NCBI GenBank assembly: GCA_038380795.1
Contig: CM076279.1
Span: forward strand, 6,339,001-6,403,000
Reading direction: 5' to 3'
DNA length: 64,000 nucleotides
DNA from: Pyrocephalus nanus
Taxonomy: Eukaryota > Chordata > Aves > Passeriformes > Tyrannidae
Shown: positions 24,201 through 40,865 of the stretch, in pieces
Layout of the letters: the number at the start of each line of letters is the position of its first letter
Numbering within the stretch: position 1 is the first letter of the stretch
Position numbers and translations under genes: made by a program
The notes under the pieces: model-generated
The model's database searches: none
The model's input: only the letters and a program-made list of their open reading frames with translations
Told to the model about the DNA's origin: nothing

Positions 24201-25648
24201 TCTGATCAGAATTATTATCAGTCTTGCATTATTCAAAAGCCTTATAGTAAAAGCTTCTGTTTTCCCTTCTTTCCAAGTTCTGGAGCATATTAATTTTTCT
24301 CTGGAGACCAGAAAGGAGCTATTTATGACCCTCAATCCAATAAATTATTCACAGTTCATTCCAAATGCCACTAAGTGACCTGTCCAAGATGCACCTGCTC
24401 CTGCAGTACAGCAGCAAATTCAAAAGACTTAACAAACAAATGTCAACCTGAGAGTGAATCCTCACTTCAGGCTTTAGTTCTCCTCTCTAGGCAATGAACT
24501 GTGGATATTCAGCAGGAAAATACTGTCTGGTCCAATAATGTGATGGTGACATGCACCATATTTCGTGGTATTCCCCCTGGTGTCAGTCACTTTTCTCAAA
24601 GAGCAAAGAAGGTCCTTTCTTGGACATCTCTGATGGGAGGGGCAGATGGGCAAAACAAAGCACAGTAAAAGCAGAACCATTTCTACTTAAAGTCCTAAAG
24701 TCTGCCACAGAAAAGTGCACTACAAAAAGAAACATCACCAATCTTTACTGAAAGACACAGGCAATTAAAACATTATTCCAATATTTCTATATAAATAAGC
24801 AGCTTACACAAGGCTTCATATATATGACACAGGTATTGCCTTTCATCTCTAACATTTGTGTTAAATTAATCGTTTGATGTATCAGACTTCTAAATAGTTT
24901 ATATTTAGGTTTATATTGAGGTTGCTTAATGTAAGTCATAATCTTGCTGTGCTGTGAATTTTCCTCTCACTCATTTCACAGTATTAGGGACAGTTGTTCA
25001 CTTTAAAGACCTTAATGTGTAAATTTTTGAGATATTTCTCAATATAGTTCTTCTATTTTCTGATCTAGGATGTAACAGGGTGATTAATTCCAAAATCCAG
25101 TGAGTGGCAGTGGCACAGGGGTTCTCTGCTGGGTAAACTAAGTGAATCAGCAGGTTGGGGGAAAATTACAATTTCCTTTCTTTTCTGATTTCTATGTGCA
25201 TTGAGAAATACTTTCAACAGAAGCAGAAACATCACCTGAATGGTGACCACAAAAAAACCCCAAACCAAACAACCCCTATAATTCAGAGAACTTAACCCAT
25301 CTTAATGCTTATCTTTTGTATATGGCAATTTACTGAATTATTTAAGTTTAACATTGGTGTACATTTATGCCTGTAGTGTGCATCTTCTCTTTGGCTTCTA
25401 TTTCAGGTCTCCTGGTGGACATAACCAGTGATTTCAGCTACGTCTTCTACACCTCCAGCTTCTTCCTGATCTCCTCTGCATTATTCATGGGGCTCAGTTT
25501 CTGTGCTCTGGATAAAAAAACAAAACTGAGAGAGGCTTCCAAAGGACCTTTGAGTAATCCCTCCAGATACCCGTACAGCGAAACACCAAGTGATCCCCAG
25601 GCTGAAAGCCAACCCCCTCCAGCAGTCGTGTACGTCACCAGCATATGA
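18286..25648 (+). CDS. SLC16A5: Monocarboxylate transporter 6 (SLC16 family), four coding exons, 486 aa
   Basis: Twelve-helix plasma-membrane carrier of the major facilitator superfamily; mammalian MCT6 moves drugs such as bumetanide and nateglinide rather than lactate. Exons: 18286-18505, 21750-21893, 22920-23774, 25407-25648, all GT-AG with phase-1 junctions. TM1 begins at the family motif DQGWAWMVLL (residues 16-25). The second SLC16 signature is at 138-149 (YYFVRWRTLANA). A long Pro/Glu-rich cytosolic loop (about 198-245) separates helices 6 and 7. In helix 8 the sequence is FINIFIRPLMG: R310 is kept, but the Asp of proton-coupled MCT1 is N306. The C-tail is short and ends YVTSI. ASNSETSWFPS and MSGIGALVFQVLMD match MCT6 better than MCT1-4 as I remember them. 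MCT7 is the main alternative but fits less well, and synteny supports MCT6. Confidence 0.93.
22205..22231. repeat. Poly(T) tract in SLC16A5 intron 2
   Basis: 27-base T-run broken by one C. It sits just downstream of a plus-strand AATAAA (near 22192) with no exon nearby; simple low-complexity sequence. Confidence 0.85.
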
Positions 25649-27486
25649 AAAGAGAGTAAAGAAGGGAAGAAAAGAGCAACACAATGATGTGGTCTGGACA
25701 AAGCTACCCGTGGCCCAGCACTGATGGCAGATGGGAAAAAAAAATGTCTGCTTTCCACTGCTGTCATCTCCCTTCTGCACTTCTACTCCCAGGGGCCGTG
25801 TCAGGCTCCAAGAGAAGGATCCAGACCACGGGATGAGCCCCAAACCCAACACCAGCCAAGGAGATGAAGGACAGAGAGATCTGTGCTGTCCTAAAGCAAA
25901 CCATGGGGCAAGTGCCACAGAAGGAGACAAAAAGCTGTGTCAGTTCAACTGGGTTAAGTCACTGCCTGTAAGAAATCATTGGAATTTCACATGCCTGTTT
26001 CAGATGGAAGTGCTGGATGATATGGATTAATGGCTATGCACAAGGGTAGTCCTTTCTCTTGTAATTTTGGTGCACAAGTATCCTGGTTGCTTCCCATGCT
26101 GCAGGTGGCAAGAAAAACACTTTCTACAGGAAGAGTGTGATTATTTTCCACATCTCTAAATATTATCTGAAAGCAGCTGTGTGGGTTGCAGAACTCAGAC
26201 AAGTCTCTAGTAAGATCAATTATTTTCTCCCACAAGGTATATACACGAGTTCTTCATGCCAAGGGCAGGTTCAATTCCAGAGCATCAAAAAGAAAAAAGA
26301 AAAAACACCAAAACTTGGAGTGCCTGCTTTGTATAACTACTGATATCTCAAGTGCTGCTTGATATATCGTAAAAGAGGATTCATGGCTTGTGTAAACACA
26401 CTTCAGCATTACCTGGCACCCATCTGGGGGGGAGAGCAAAGGTGCTACCATACCTAAGAATAAGTGTATGCCTCCTTTTACAGGGTCAAATTCAAAGCAA
26501 CTGTGGATATAAATTCAGCTCTTTAGTCTTAGATTGTCAGACTTAATTGCACCAGTATGCTCATTATAGAGAACTTTGTACAAGCATAACTTATATTTCC
26601 TGTAAGCACAAGCAGAACTTACAAAGAAATCTGTGGGGGAAGGTATACTGAGGAAAGCCAGTGTTGCTAACTTTCCTTTCCTTACAGCCTTGACTGCAAA
26701 TGGCTTTTCCTGCTCCATTCCCAGGAGTTAGGCTTCTCACTGCTCAGATGGTGGCTGCATCAGCCTCAGCATCAGCCTGAGGTGCAAACTGTTCGTATTC
26801 TGTATAATTCCTGATCCAACAGGTGCAGGTAAGAGCTCACGGAACACGGTGGGGGAAAATTACTCAACATGTTAAGAGCCATCAGAAAGATGGGAGCACA
26901 AAATGGGAGTGAAATGGAAGAAGGAACAGCTTTCAACTGAAGTACGGTGCTTACCTTGAGACCTGTGACATCAAACTCTACTGCAGTGCCCTATCTAAGA
27001 GCTGCCATGACTGATTCCTACTGACAAACCCACAGCTTTCATTACAGCTCCCCAGACAAAACAAGCCAACCAACCAAAAATCTGAATGAAACCACTGGAA
27101 AACTGACCCCAAGATCTTCAGAGGCTACAGTGGCTTCACAGCTGGCCTTACACAGAGGAGGTATCAGCCCTTCAGAAGGATTCCTGCTTCCACAGCTCAG
27201 TATCTTCGCCCTAGGATTATGGAACCAGTAGACTTTGCATTTCGTGATCAAATCCATACTTAAATAAGATGATTAGTAGGAGATATCCATGTCTCATCTC
27301 TCATCAAGTGTGTTTATTAACTTATGTAATGCTTACGTGGTCCATAACTACAAAGTAAACAGGGATTGGCGCTTCTCAGCTTGCCAAAACAGACTGTTGT
27401 ACATTCCTAGGAAAATGATGGGGCTTTCTCCCTGCCAAAAAAACAATGAAGAAGGATCAAGTCCCAAATCTCTTCTAGCTATTGCA

Positions 27487-27492
27487 AATAAA
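27487..27492 (+). terminator. Candidate SLC16A5 poly(A) signal (AATAAA)
   Basis: A canonical AATAAA about 1.8 kb after the stop codon, followed by TTTTATGTGTGTAATTC, a GU-rich downstream element. Further AATAAA words near 28458 and 28469 could serve a longer form. Inferred. Confidence 0.4.
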
Positions 27493-27519
27493 GAGCTAAG
27501 CAGCTGAACAGATTGACAT

Positions 27520-30080
27520 ATTTTATGTGTGTAATTCTTAAATTTTAAATTCTCTTCACCTTTCTACATTCCCTTTCTGTTTTCATACAGAAATATGGGG
27601 TTATATGGACCCAAATCCTCCCACCACCACAAATGTCCTATGCAAAATAGGTAAGATATGGTGAAAGCTACGACCCATCAACATTTATCACAGGAAAACA
27701 AAAGTTAGTTGAAGGAGCAAGGGAATGCAGCTCCTGCAGGGAGCAACTGCTCTACCTGCAATTCTTTATCTCTGGATGGCTCATGAGAAAGGACATGCAC
27801 AGTCTGTGTGTCCTTGGAAGGGAGGACAAAATAACAGGTACTCCCCAACTGAAGCTGACACAGAGATCAGCTCCTCCCACCCCCACACCAAAGAAAACTG
27901 TTTTGACTATTCCTTAGCTGTGCACAGAAATGCAAGGATGGAAAGTCAGGGGAGTGCTTGCTAGAACTGCTTTTTAATGCTCCCAGACTCATCACTTGGA
28001 CTTATTTGCAGAGCCAGAGAGATGTTTCTGGTAAGAAAAGCAATGAATTCATAAATCCATCATTTTGACATTTCTCAACTTGTTGACCACAACCTTTCTA
28101 ACAGCCTTACAGAACTTAAGCTGCCTGGAAACAGGGTTGTCACCCCTGGTTACCTTCCATAGACCCTTTAGAAGTAATCCACAACCCACAGGTTGGAACC
28201 AAATCCTGCACAGAGAAGAGGTAGCTTTTTAGGCTGTGTTTCCACAGGTGAATTAAGATGTCTGAGCTGCCATAGCAGGGAAAACAAAAGTGCAAGAGGC
28301 ATCTTTCCTCGCTGAAATGAAACATTCACCAGGAAGTTCACACTGAAATTTTGCCAGATGGCAATCCTTAAAAGCCTTAGATATTCTGCCAATGTAATAT
28401 GTGGAAAATATTAATATTTGCATTTAATGTGGATATTATTTATTAATATTTAATATCAATAAACCCCCAATAAAAGTCACAGTAAACTTACACACTTTAA
28501 AAAGACCTCAGAATTGCAGAATCCCTTGATTTAAGATCTTGGCTTGCTGTTTGCAGATCTGGCTTGTAGCTGTAAGAAAATAAAAAACTAATAGAAATGA
28601 AAATTCCCTGAATTCTGCCTTTGGTGTGCTATCTACCCAGGCTATACCAGTCCACACTGTGCAAACTACTCCAGCAAACAGCAAGTGCTTGGAGCATTCA
28701 GACCATTAAATTATACAGCCAATAGTGGGTGAGTAAATGCAGTACTTATAAAGAGAAGTAATAGCATTTTTCCTCTTTACACACAGTTCCCCCTCCATTA
28801 GTCAATCCCAGTATTGCTCTGTTTGTGTTGACTGACTCCCCTGTGTTTGCTTTCTCTGCTCCTGCTTTCTCACATTACTCATTCACTTTCTACTTAATGA
28901 CAGATGTGGCTTTAAAGTATGTCAACACTTACCACTTACAAAGGCACACATTAGAAGAGATTTGTTACTACAGTAGCAAAACATTCTAACATAGACATAG
29001 TCCGTAGCACCTTTCTGATAATTTTCATACATAAATATATATACACAAATATATATATATATATACACATATAAACAGGTACTAACTTCAGAGGATAATT
29101 ATGCTAAGAGCTGAAGTTGCCAGCACAGGCCTGGCTTAACCTTTTGTAACAGGTAGAAATAAATAATTTCACTTTCCCTGTCTTCCCATGCCGTTACCAT
29201 GTTAAAATATTTAGCATAGCTGCATTCAGTGCAGCTTCTTTGCTCATCCTTCTATAGAACGTGGTCACGGGCAGATATTTTGTGCCCCCAGCTGTGTGGT
29301 AGGAGAGGTTTCTCAGCCCAGCGCTCTTGTCACTGGTGCCACGAGTTTGGTGGGTCAGTGCATGTTCAGTTTGCTGTATGTGAAAATCAATTGCTCTTGA
29401 GATAACAAAAAAAGACAACACGTACTGTACTCACAGCCTGTTCCCTCCTTATCCACAGAAGAACCTCTGTGCATGTAATTGCTTCAATAAAAGCAATGCG
29501 AATTTCTGAAAGTCCAACTCCCTGCCCCCCCAAGTTTATGGTGTTTATGAACTCTCACCATATATATTTACATGAATCACACCTGAACCCAGTTGCAACA
29601 CGTAAAATCCCAGTGGTTCCACTGAACTGTGTTAGTTCAGCACCAGGGAATTGCTCTGCTCTGTGCCCCTTGTAAACCAGGGTAGAATCACCTGCATCTG
29701 GTTTAATTCACTCCCTGGCTTTGCTTCATTTTTTTTTTCCCAGGTAGTTTATCTCACTGGGCGTGTATTGCACCCTGGTTTTACCTTTCCCCTTCAAGCT
29801 TCTAATCCTTTTGTCTTTTACAAAAGGAAAAAAAAAAAAAAATCAATTTTCTTTGTCCTTCTTTAGTCTTCGAGATGCAATCCCATATTTAAACTGGAAC
29901 GTGCAGCACCACCACAGCTGACAGGAAGGAGAGCAGGAATGGGATTGAGCAGGAAAACATATATACACATGAAAACTCTTTGAGTGATTAACTGGGGAGT
30001 GAGGAAGGGTCAGCTCCTTTCCAGAGCAAAGCTTTGCCGTATAACGAAACACAGTGACACACCACGACACAGGGTCATTC
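27520..30080. other. AT-rich intergenic region between SLC16A5 and ARMC7
   Basis: No exon or RNA gene recognised on either strand. It contains a dinucleotide TA/CA microsatellite (29033-29075) and several short A- or T-runs. Some of the left part may be a longer SLC16A5 3' UTR. Confidence 0.55.
29033..29075. repeat. (TA)n/(TACA) microsatellite
   Basis: Alternating TA with CA interruptions (ATATATACACA, then a 17-base ATAT run, then ACACATATA). Likely length-polymorphic. Confidence 0.9.
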
Positions 30081-30082
30081 AT

Positions 30083-30155
30083 TTTTATATATTGATGTAT
30101 ACATAGATATATTTGTATATATTATATACTTTATATGTTATTAATTTATATCTAG
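30083..30155. repeat. AT-rich low-complexity block abutting the ARMC7 CpG island
   Basis: Almost pure A/T with many TATATA words (for example TTGTATATATTATATAC), ending abruptly where the GC-rich ARMC7 promoter starts near 30160. Confidence 0.75.
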
Positions 30156-30159
30156 GGGA

Positions 30160-30448
30160 GGAGGAACCTCCCCCCACACCTGAGGGGAGCGGACCCGCCC
30201 CGCCCGCCCACAAAATGGCGGCCGCCCCGCCCCGTCACGCCCCCAAAATGGCGGCCGCCCCGCCCCGCCTGAGGGAGACGCTCCCGCCGTGTCACGCCCA
30301 CAAAATGGCGGCCGGCGGAGTGTCCCGGCCGCCCTGGTGATGCCGGTTTGTCCCCATCCCACGGGACACCCGGCCCCCGAACTGCCCGTGATCGGCACTG
30401 CCCGGGGTTCTAGGGGAACAGGGGAGCCCATCCACAGGCGGGCCCGCG
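30160..30448 (+). promoter_or_regulatory. ARMC7 CpG-rich promoter with three YY1-type sites
   Basis: AAAATGGCGGC, the long form of the YY1 consensus, occurs three times in the same orientation at 30212-30222, 30245-30255 and 30302-30312, each embedded in a CACGCCC(C/A)-CAAAATGGCGGCCG context with GC boxes. YY1 sites of this form typically lie just downstream of transcription start, so initiation near 30200-30300 is likely. No TATA box or CCAAT box was found in the GC-rich part. Confidence 0.65.
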
Positions 30449-31993
30449 ATGGAGCTGGGGCGGCTGGAGTACCTGCAGGCGCTCGTCACCGAGTTCCAGG
30501 TGACGGACAGCCCAGGTAACAAACACCGCTGCCCGCTCGCTCCCCTCACGTTGAGTGTTTCCTCACACAACTGACGCTTCTCCATTGCAGAGGCCAAGGA
30601 GCAGGTGCTGGCGAACCTGGCCAACTTCGCCTACGATCCCAAAAACTACGAGTACCTGCGGCAGCTCCAGGTGCTGGATCTGTTCCTGGATATGCTCACC
30701 GAGGACAACGAGACCCTCGTGGAGTTTGCCATTGGTAAGGGCTGCCCCGAACACCCTCAGCTGGCACCTGCCTGGCGGGTCAGGGGACACCAGGTCCCAC
30801 ACCTGGTTTGGTGGTTAATTCTCCCTCCCCCCAAAAAATAAATGTGCTGGTAAAGCCTCGTTTAGTGTAGAATGTGTGGAATAGGGAGAGAAAACAGAGG
30901 CAGGTATGTCCCCTCCCTTTCCTCATAGAGCTTAATGAAGACACTTTCTGAAAGGATTTTGGGGGTTTTTCCCCCAGGCTGTAAGTAAACACTACCTGAT
31001 TGACTTTTTACTGAAATCTCTCCTATAGAGAAGCAATAATTAATACATAAATTTTGCCAGGTATATCGTACAGGTCCAGCATTACCGTTCTGCTATTGAC
31101 AGCTGGTCTTCTAGAATGCTTACTTGACGTTTTTTAATAAATTCTCTGAGAAACTGCCTTATTGTGATTTTTTTATGGTCTGAACATAAGCTAAGGGGCC
31201 AGGTCCTGTGAGGGATTCTATGAGATGATAATAAATATACTTGAATTTTAAGGTTTGTGGCTTCTCAAAGTTTCAAGTTCAAACATTCTGTGCCTCTTGC
31301 CCAGCAGTGTTATGTCCATTCTCTGGTTTTCTAAAACACATGCCGTAGACTGCTGGCTTGTATCCTGTTAGGGATAAGTGATCCTGGAATCATTCTGTGG
31401 AAGCAGTTATGTGCAGCAGTAACAGTGCCCTCTAATGACACACAAGAGGAGGAATGTGCTGGTGGAAAATCTCTGGAAAGCATCAACAAAACATGGCCTA
31501 GGGAGCCATTAAGAATTTTCCATCCAAACCTCACAGAAAATCTGGATACTTATCTTTGTGTTAGAAACAGGACGAGCTTGAATTTGAATCTTACCGTGAC
31601 AAAGACCAGGGTGTGGAGAGCTTGCCTCGTCAGACACTTCATTCTGCCGTTTCAGGTGGTCTTTGTAACCTGTGCCTGGATAAAACTAACAAAGAGTACA
31701 TCCTGGAGGCCAGCGGGGTGGAGCCCATCATCAACTGCCTGTCCAGCCCCAACGAGGAGACCGTGGTGTCGGCTGTCACCACTCTGATGTTCCTCACCAC
31801 GCCGCAGTCCCGGCACCAGACCACGGCCCTGCCCGTGGTGGAGTGCATGCTCCGCTTCTCCCTCTCAGCCAACAGACGGCTCAGCAACCTGGCAACCCTC
31901 TTCCTGGAGGATTACTGCTCCCCCCCGCAGGTGGAGGAGGCCAGGAACCTCAGCAAACACACGGCAGTGGGGATCCCCCTCCCCAAGGACTGA
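30449..31993 (+). CDS. ARMC7: Armadillo repeat-containing protein 7, three exons, 182 aa
   Basis: Small all-helical ARM-repeat protein; mammalian ARMC7 has been found with spliceosome components but its role is poorly defined. Exons: 30449-30515, 30591-30734 and 31656-31993, GT-AG, phase-1 junctions; intron 1 is only 75 bp. The protein starts [17 protein letters not shown], then carries ARM-type helices: [23 protein letters not shown] (about 25-46), LVEFAIGGLCNLC (about 64-77) and ...[23 protein letters not shown]. It ends GIPLPKD, shorter than the human C-terminus. The N-terminus is also about 8 residues shorter than the human protein as I recall it, and no in-frame upstream ATG is visible. 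The leader promoter is CpG-rich. It is convergent with NT5C. Identification is secure. Confidence 0.96.
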
Positions 31994-32178
31994 AGCTGTT
32001 TGAGAGGGAAACCACCCTCTGTTCTCACGTTCTGCTCAGCAGGTCAGGATTGTGTCAAACACATTAAAGAGGGAAGCTGGTCCTACCAGCACTGGGGCTT
32101 AGTTAACAAAGATGATGGTGCAGCACTACCATGGCAGCTGGGCCAAGCACGCAGCCAAAACTGCCAGCAAATATTTAA

Positions 32179-32184
32179 AATAAA
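32179..32184 (+). terminator. Proximal ARMC7 poly(A) signal (AATAAA)
   Basis: AATAAA 186 bases after the ARMC7 stop. A second AATAAA at 32673-32678, followed by a TGCTGTGTAAT GU-rich element, could give a longer transcript overlapping the 3' end of NT5C. Confidence 0.55.
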
Positions 32185-32400
32185 GCAGGTCATGGCTGTT
32201 GGAGAGCACTTTGCCAAGTGCAGCCCAGCACTCAGCTTGCACAAATAACCCTTCCCAGCAGTGGGGGGTTTTCTGCTTGGGTTATTGAGCAGCTTATATC
32301 CCCTCCAGTTCCTGGCTGATTTTGCTGCAGCTCTCCCCTTCAGTGTCAATGACAACTGACACGGAGTGTCAACTCAAATGACTTCAAAATATCACAGAAA

Positions 32401-32406
32401 TTTATT
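32401..32406 (-). terminator. Candidate NT5C poly(A) signal (AATAAA on minus strand)
   Basis: TTTATT on the plus strand, about 860 bases after the NT5C stop codon (33267). It lies between the two ARMC7 poly(A) signals, so the two convergent genes end within a few hundred bases of each other. Inferred. Confidence 0.5.
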
Positions 32407-33180
32407 CCTCCTGCAGAGAAAGATGGTGTTTTCCTGCCCTGGCAGTTTACAATCTTTCTCCATCCCTGTGGAACTAGTTATGCCACCCTCTCATAGTGGC
32501 ATAGGCACCTGAGTCACTGCACAGGGCAGGCTGTAACTATCCTTTAAATCAAGAAGTGGAAAGTTGTTTTTCTTTCATTACCACTGGTGAGGAAGATGAA
32601 GATTAAAAAAAAAAAGAAATGGCTCACAGCAGTCTGGCTCATGAGAGCTGCTGTCTTGTAAAACCTTCTCTTAATAAACCATTAACTTGAATGCTGTGTA
32701 ATCAGTTCTGTATGAGCTCATAAATATATCTGCAGCATTTGCAGCCTTTGCCCACTCTTACTCAAGCACATGGGCCAGAAATCGAGGCCAGCTTGGTCTC
32801 CTTTCATGATCAGCCAATGAGGCAAGAGAAAACCCAAAAGCCAGGGTGGCTAAATACATAAAATTTAGGTTTGGCTGTTGAGCCCAGTGCCCCCTGACAG
32901 ACACCCACACTGTGTCTGCTCAAGTTTCAAGAGCTTTCATTCTTCCTCTTTTTTTCCTCCTCTCCACCCCCAGACAGCACAAACCAAACAGGAGTGAGGT
33001 TAAACACACACACACACAAAAATCCAACCAACCCACAGCTGCTTGTGTTTTACAGTTTCTCTTCTCCAACAGCAAACACCCAAATGCTACAGAGGTGAAC
33101 TGAGTGCAGAGGAATCTTCCAGAAACCCGGGGAGAGCCAGCTCTGTACCAAGTCTGACAGGGGCAGCTCACTTGTCGTTA

Positions 33181-39014
<5,834 letters not shown>

Positions 39015-39140
39015 CCCGATCCCAAATCCTGCTTCCCGGCACAGCGAGCGATGCGGGCGGCAGCGCCCCCGGCTCCGGCACACGTGGGGTGGTCATGAAT
39101 ATGCATGAGCGTTCATTAATATGTAAGAGATGGGCGGAGC
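39015..39140 (-). promoter_or_regulatory. Probable NT5C promoter
   Basis: Immediately upstream of the NT5C start on the minus strand. It contains a perfect E-box CACGTG at 39081-39086 and, further out, an AT-rich cluster (ATGAATATGCATG, TTCATTAATATG) resembling POU/homeodomain sites. The exon 1 side is GC-rich and no TATA box is well placed. Start site not determined. Confidence 0.4.
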
Positions 39141-40330
39141 TGTTCCCCCCCCCCTCCCCCGGGGGCACCCCTGCGTGGGAACAGCGGTGGGATCCGCTGG
39201 AAAAGCGAAAAGCACCCCCCAAAACCCCCCCGGCACCCCGCAGTGGCCGGGATGTGGCTCCCACATTCCCAGCAGGAGAAGGGCAGTGGAACAGCAGCAG
39301 CAGGGCTTGGCCAAAGCCTCAGCAACCAGAAAGGAGCATGAATAAAGTTCCACTGGGTGTGGGGATTGCCAAGGAAATACAATTTGATTACTTCCCATGC
39401 TCTCCCTGCAGCCGGTACTGCGGCCCAGGGGACACGAGGGATAAGGGAAATCCCCCCGATGCAGGAAAGGAGGAGCACGTCAGAGCAAATCCAGTTTTGT
39501 AGGTTAAGCACCTCAGGCCAGGGCTTCTCCAGCACTGATCTGGAAAGCCAGGGTGCTTTCAGGCACAGGTTCTTCCAGGAGGAGGGTGGTAAAGGCACCA
39601 GCAGACACACCAGCTCCATACAAATCCTCTACTGTAGCTTATCCTGCAGCAGATCCCTCCAGGACAGCAGAGAACTCCTTGGTCTGGACTCACAGCTTTT
39701 TTAGGATCCTGTTTTGGTTTGGGGTTTTTTTTTGTTGTTGTTGTGAGGAAAATAAACTTTCCTCTATTTTCTTGAGATTAAAAAAAGTATTTTGGATAAA
39801 CCAGATTACATTTATCAACCCATATTCCAAATTTCTGTGCTCTAGAAGACAAAAATTAAGAGAGAAGTCAGACAATCCCTTCAGGGGAAGATGGCATACG
39901 ATGGTGGCCTTAACCAAGTGCAAGAACTCTCCTCCTCTGCTGCATCCCACCTCTGTTAGAGTAGGGCAGGTTGGCTGACACAAGGACAACTGAGAATAAA
40001 GGCAACCCCAAACCCATGAAATAAAACCCACACAGGAAACACGGCTTCAAAATTTCTATATTATTTACTTTTAAGCAACAATCCAGCTCCGTGAAATTAC
40101 AACACACACTTTTAAAGGATGAGATTTTCACCTCATGGTCAAGCACCAGCATGATCATGCACAGCATTGAGTCAGTTGTAAAAAAAAATGCCCTGTAATT
40201 CTTATTTATATGATCCACTCCACCTTTACTGAATAAAGTCTGAATCAGCCCCTTCCCAGCACTAGGCCAGGTGGCTCTGGTCATCAGCCCTCTATTTGGC
40301 ACAGACCCTGCATCATAGTAGTCCAGTATC
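39141..40330. other. Spacer between JPT1 3' end and NT5C promoter
   Basis: About 1.2 kb with no recognised exon on either strand. The part next to NT5C is C-rich (runs of 7-8 C near 39145 and 39215). The rest is mixed composition with a T-rich stretch near 39720-39745. Confidence 0.55.
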
Positions 40331-40334
40331 AAGA

Positions 40335-40340
40335 TTTATT
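40335..40340 (-). terminator. Candidate JPT1 poly(A) signal (AATAAA on minus strand)
   Basis: TTTATT on the plus strand, about 530 bases after the JPT1 stop. This is the first canonical signal I see downstream of the stop on that strand. Confidence 0.5.
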
Positions 40341-40865
40341 TTGTTTTTAAAGGCAGCATGGTGTACATTAACCACTCAATGATTTATATGGCACAGCAGG
40401 GCTCAAGGCGTTTACCACATGTAGTCAATGACGCCTTTTAGATCCCTAAATCCCACATGTGGAGGGAAGGGACTGCTCTTGCTGATTGTTTGCTGGCCTG
40501 GTTAACCAGGATTCTAGACCCTTGTAAAGCTAAGGGGTTCTAAAAAAAAAAAACAAACCTCAGTACAAAAACCCTCTAAGCACACTTAGAACCAAGCTAC
40601 TCTCCTTTGAATTACATTACAATACTTCATAAAGCTTTCCCTCAAGTCTATCACTAGAAAACACTCATGTCACTTCCAGCAGATCTGGGGGAAACACAGG
40701 ACAGAAGTGGAAAAAACCCTTGATTTCAAAAGAAGATGGAGTACATAAAGTGCTTCTTTTTAATGAAAGAAATTTGAGATGTACAGTCAGGCTCAAGTTG
40801 TGCAGTTCACAAGCATGGGGGAAAGAAAACAGACACGAGTTCAAAACAGTCAGGAAAGGAAAGGT

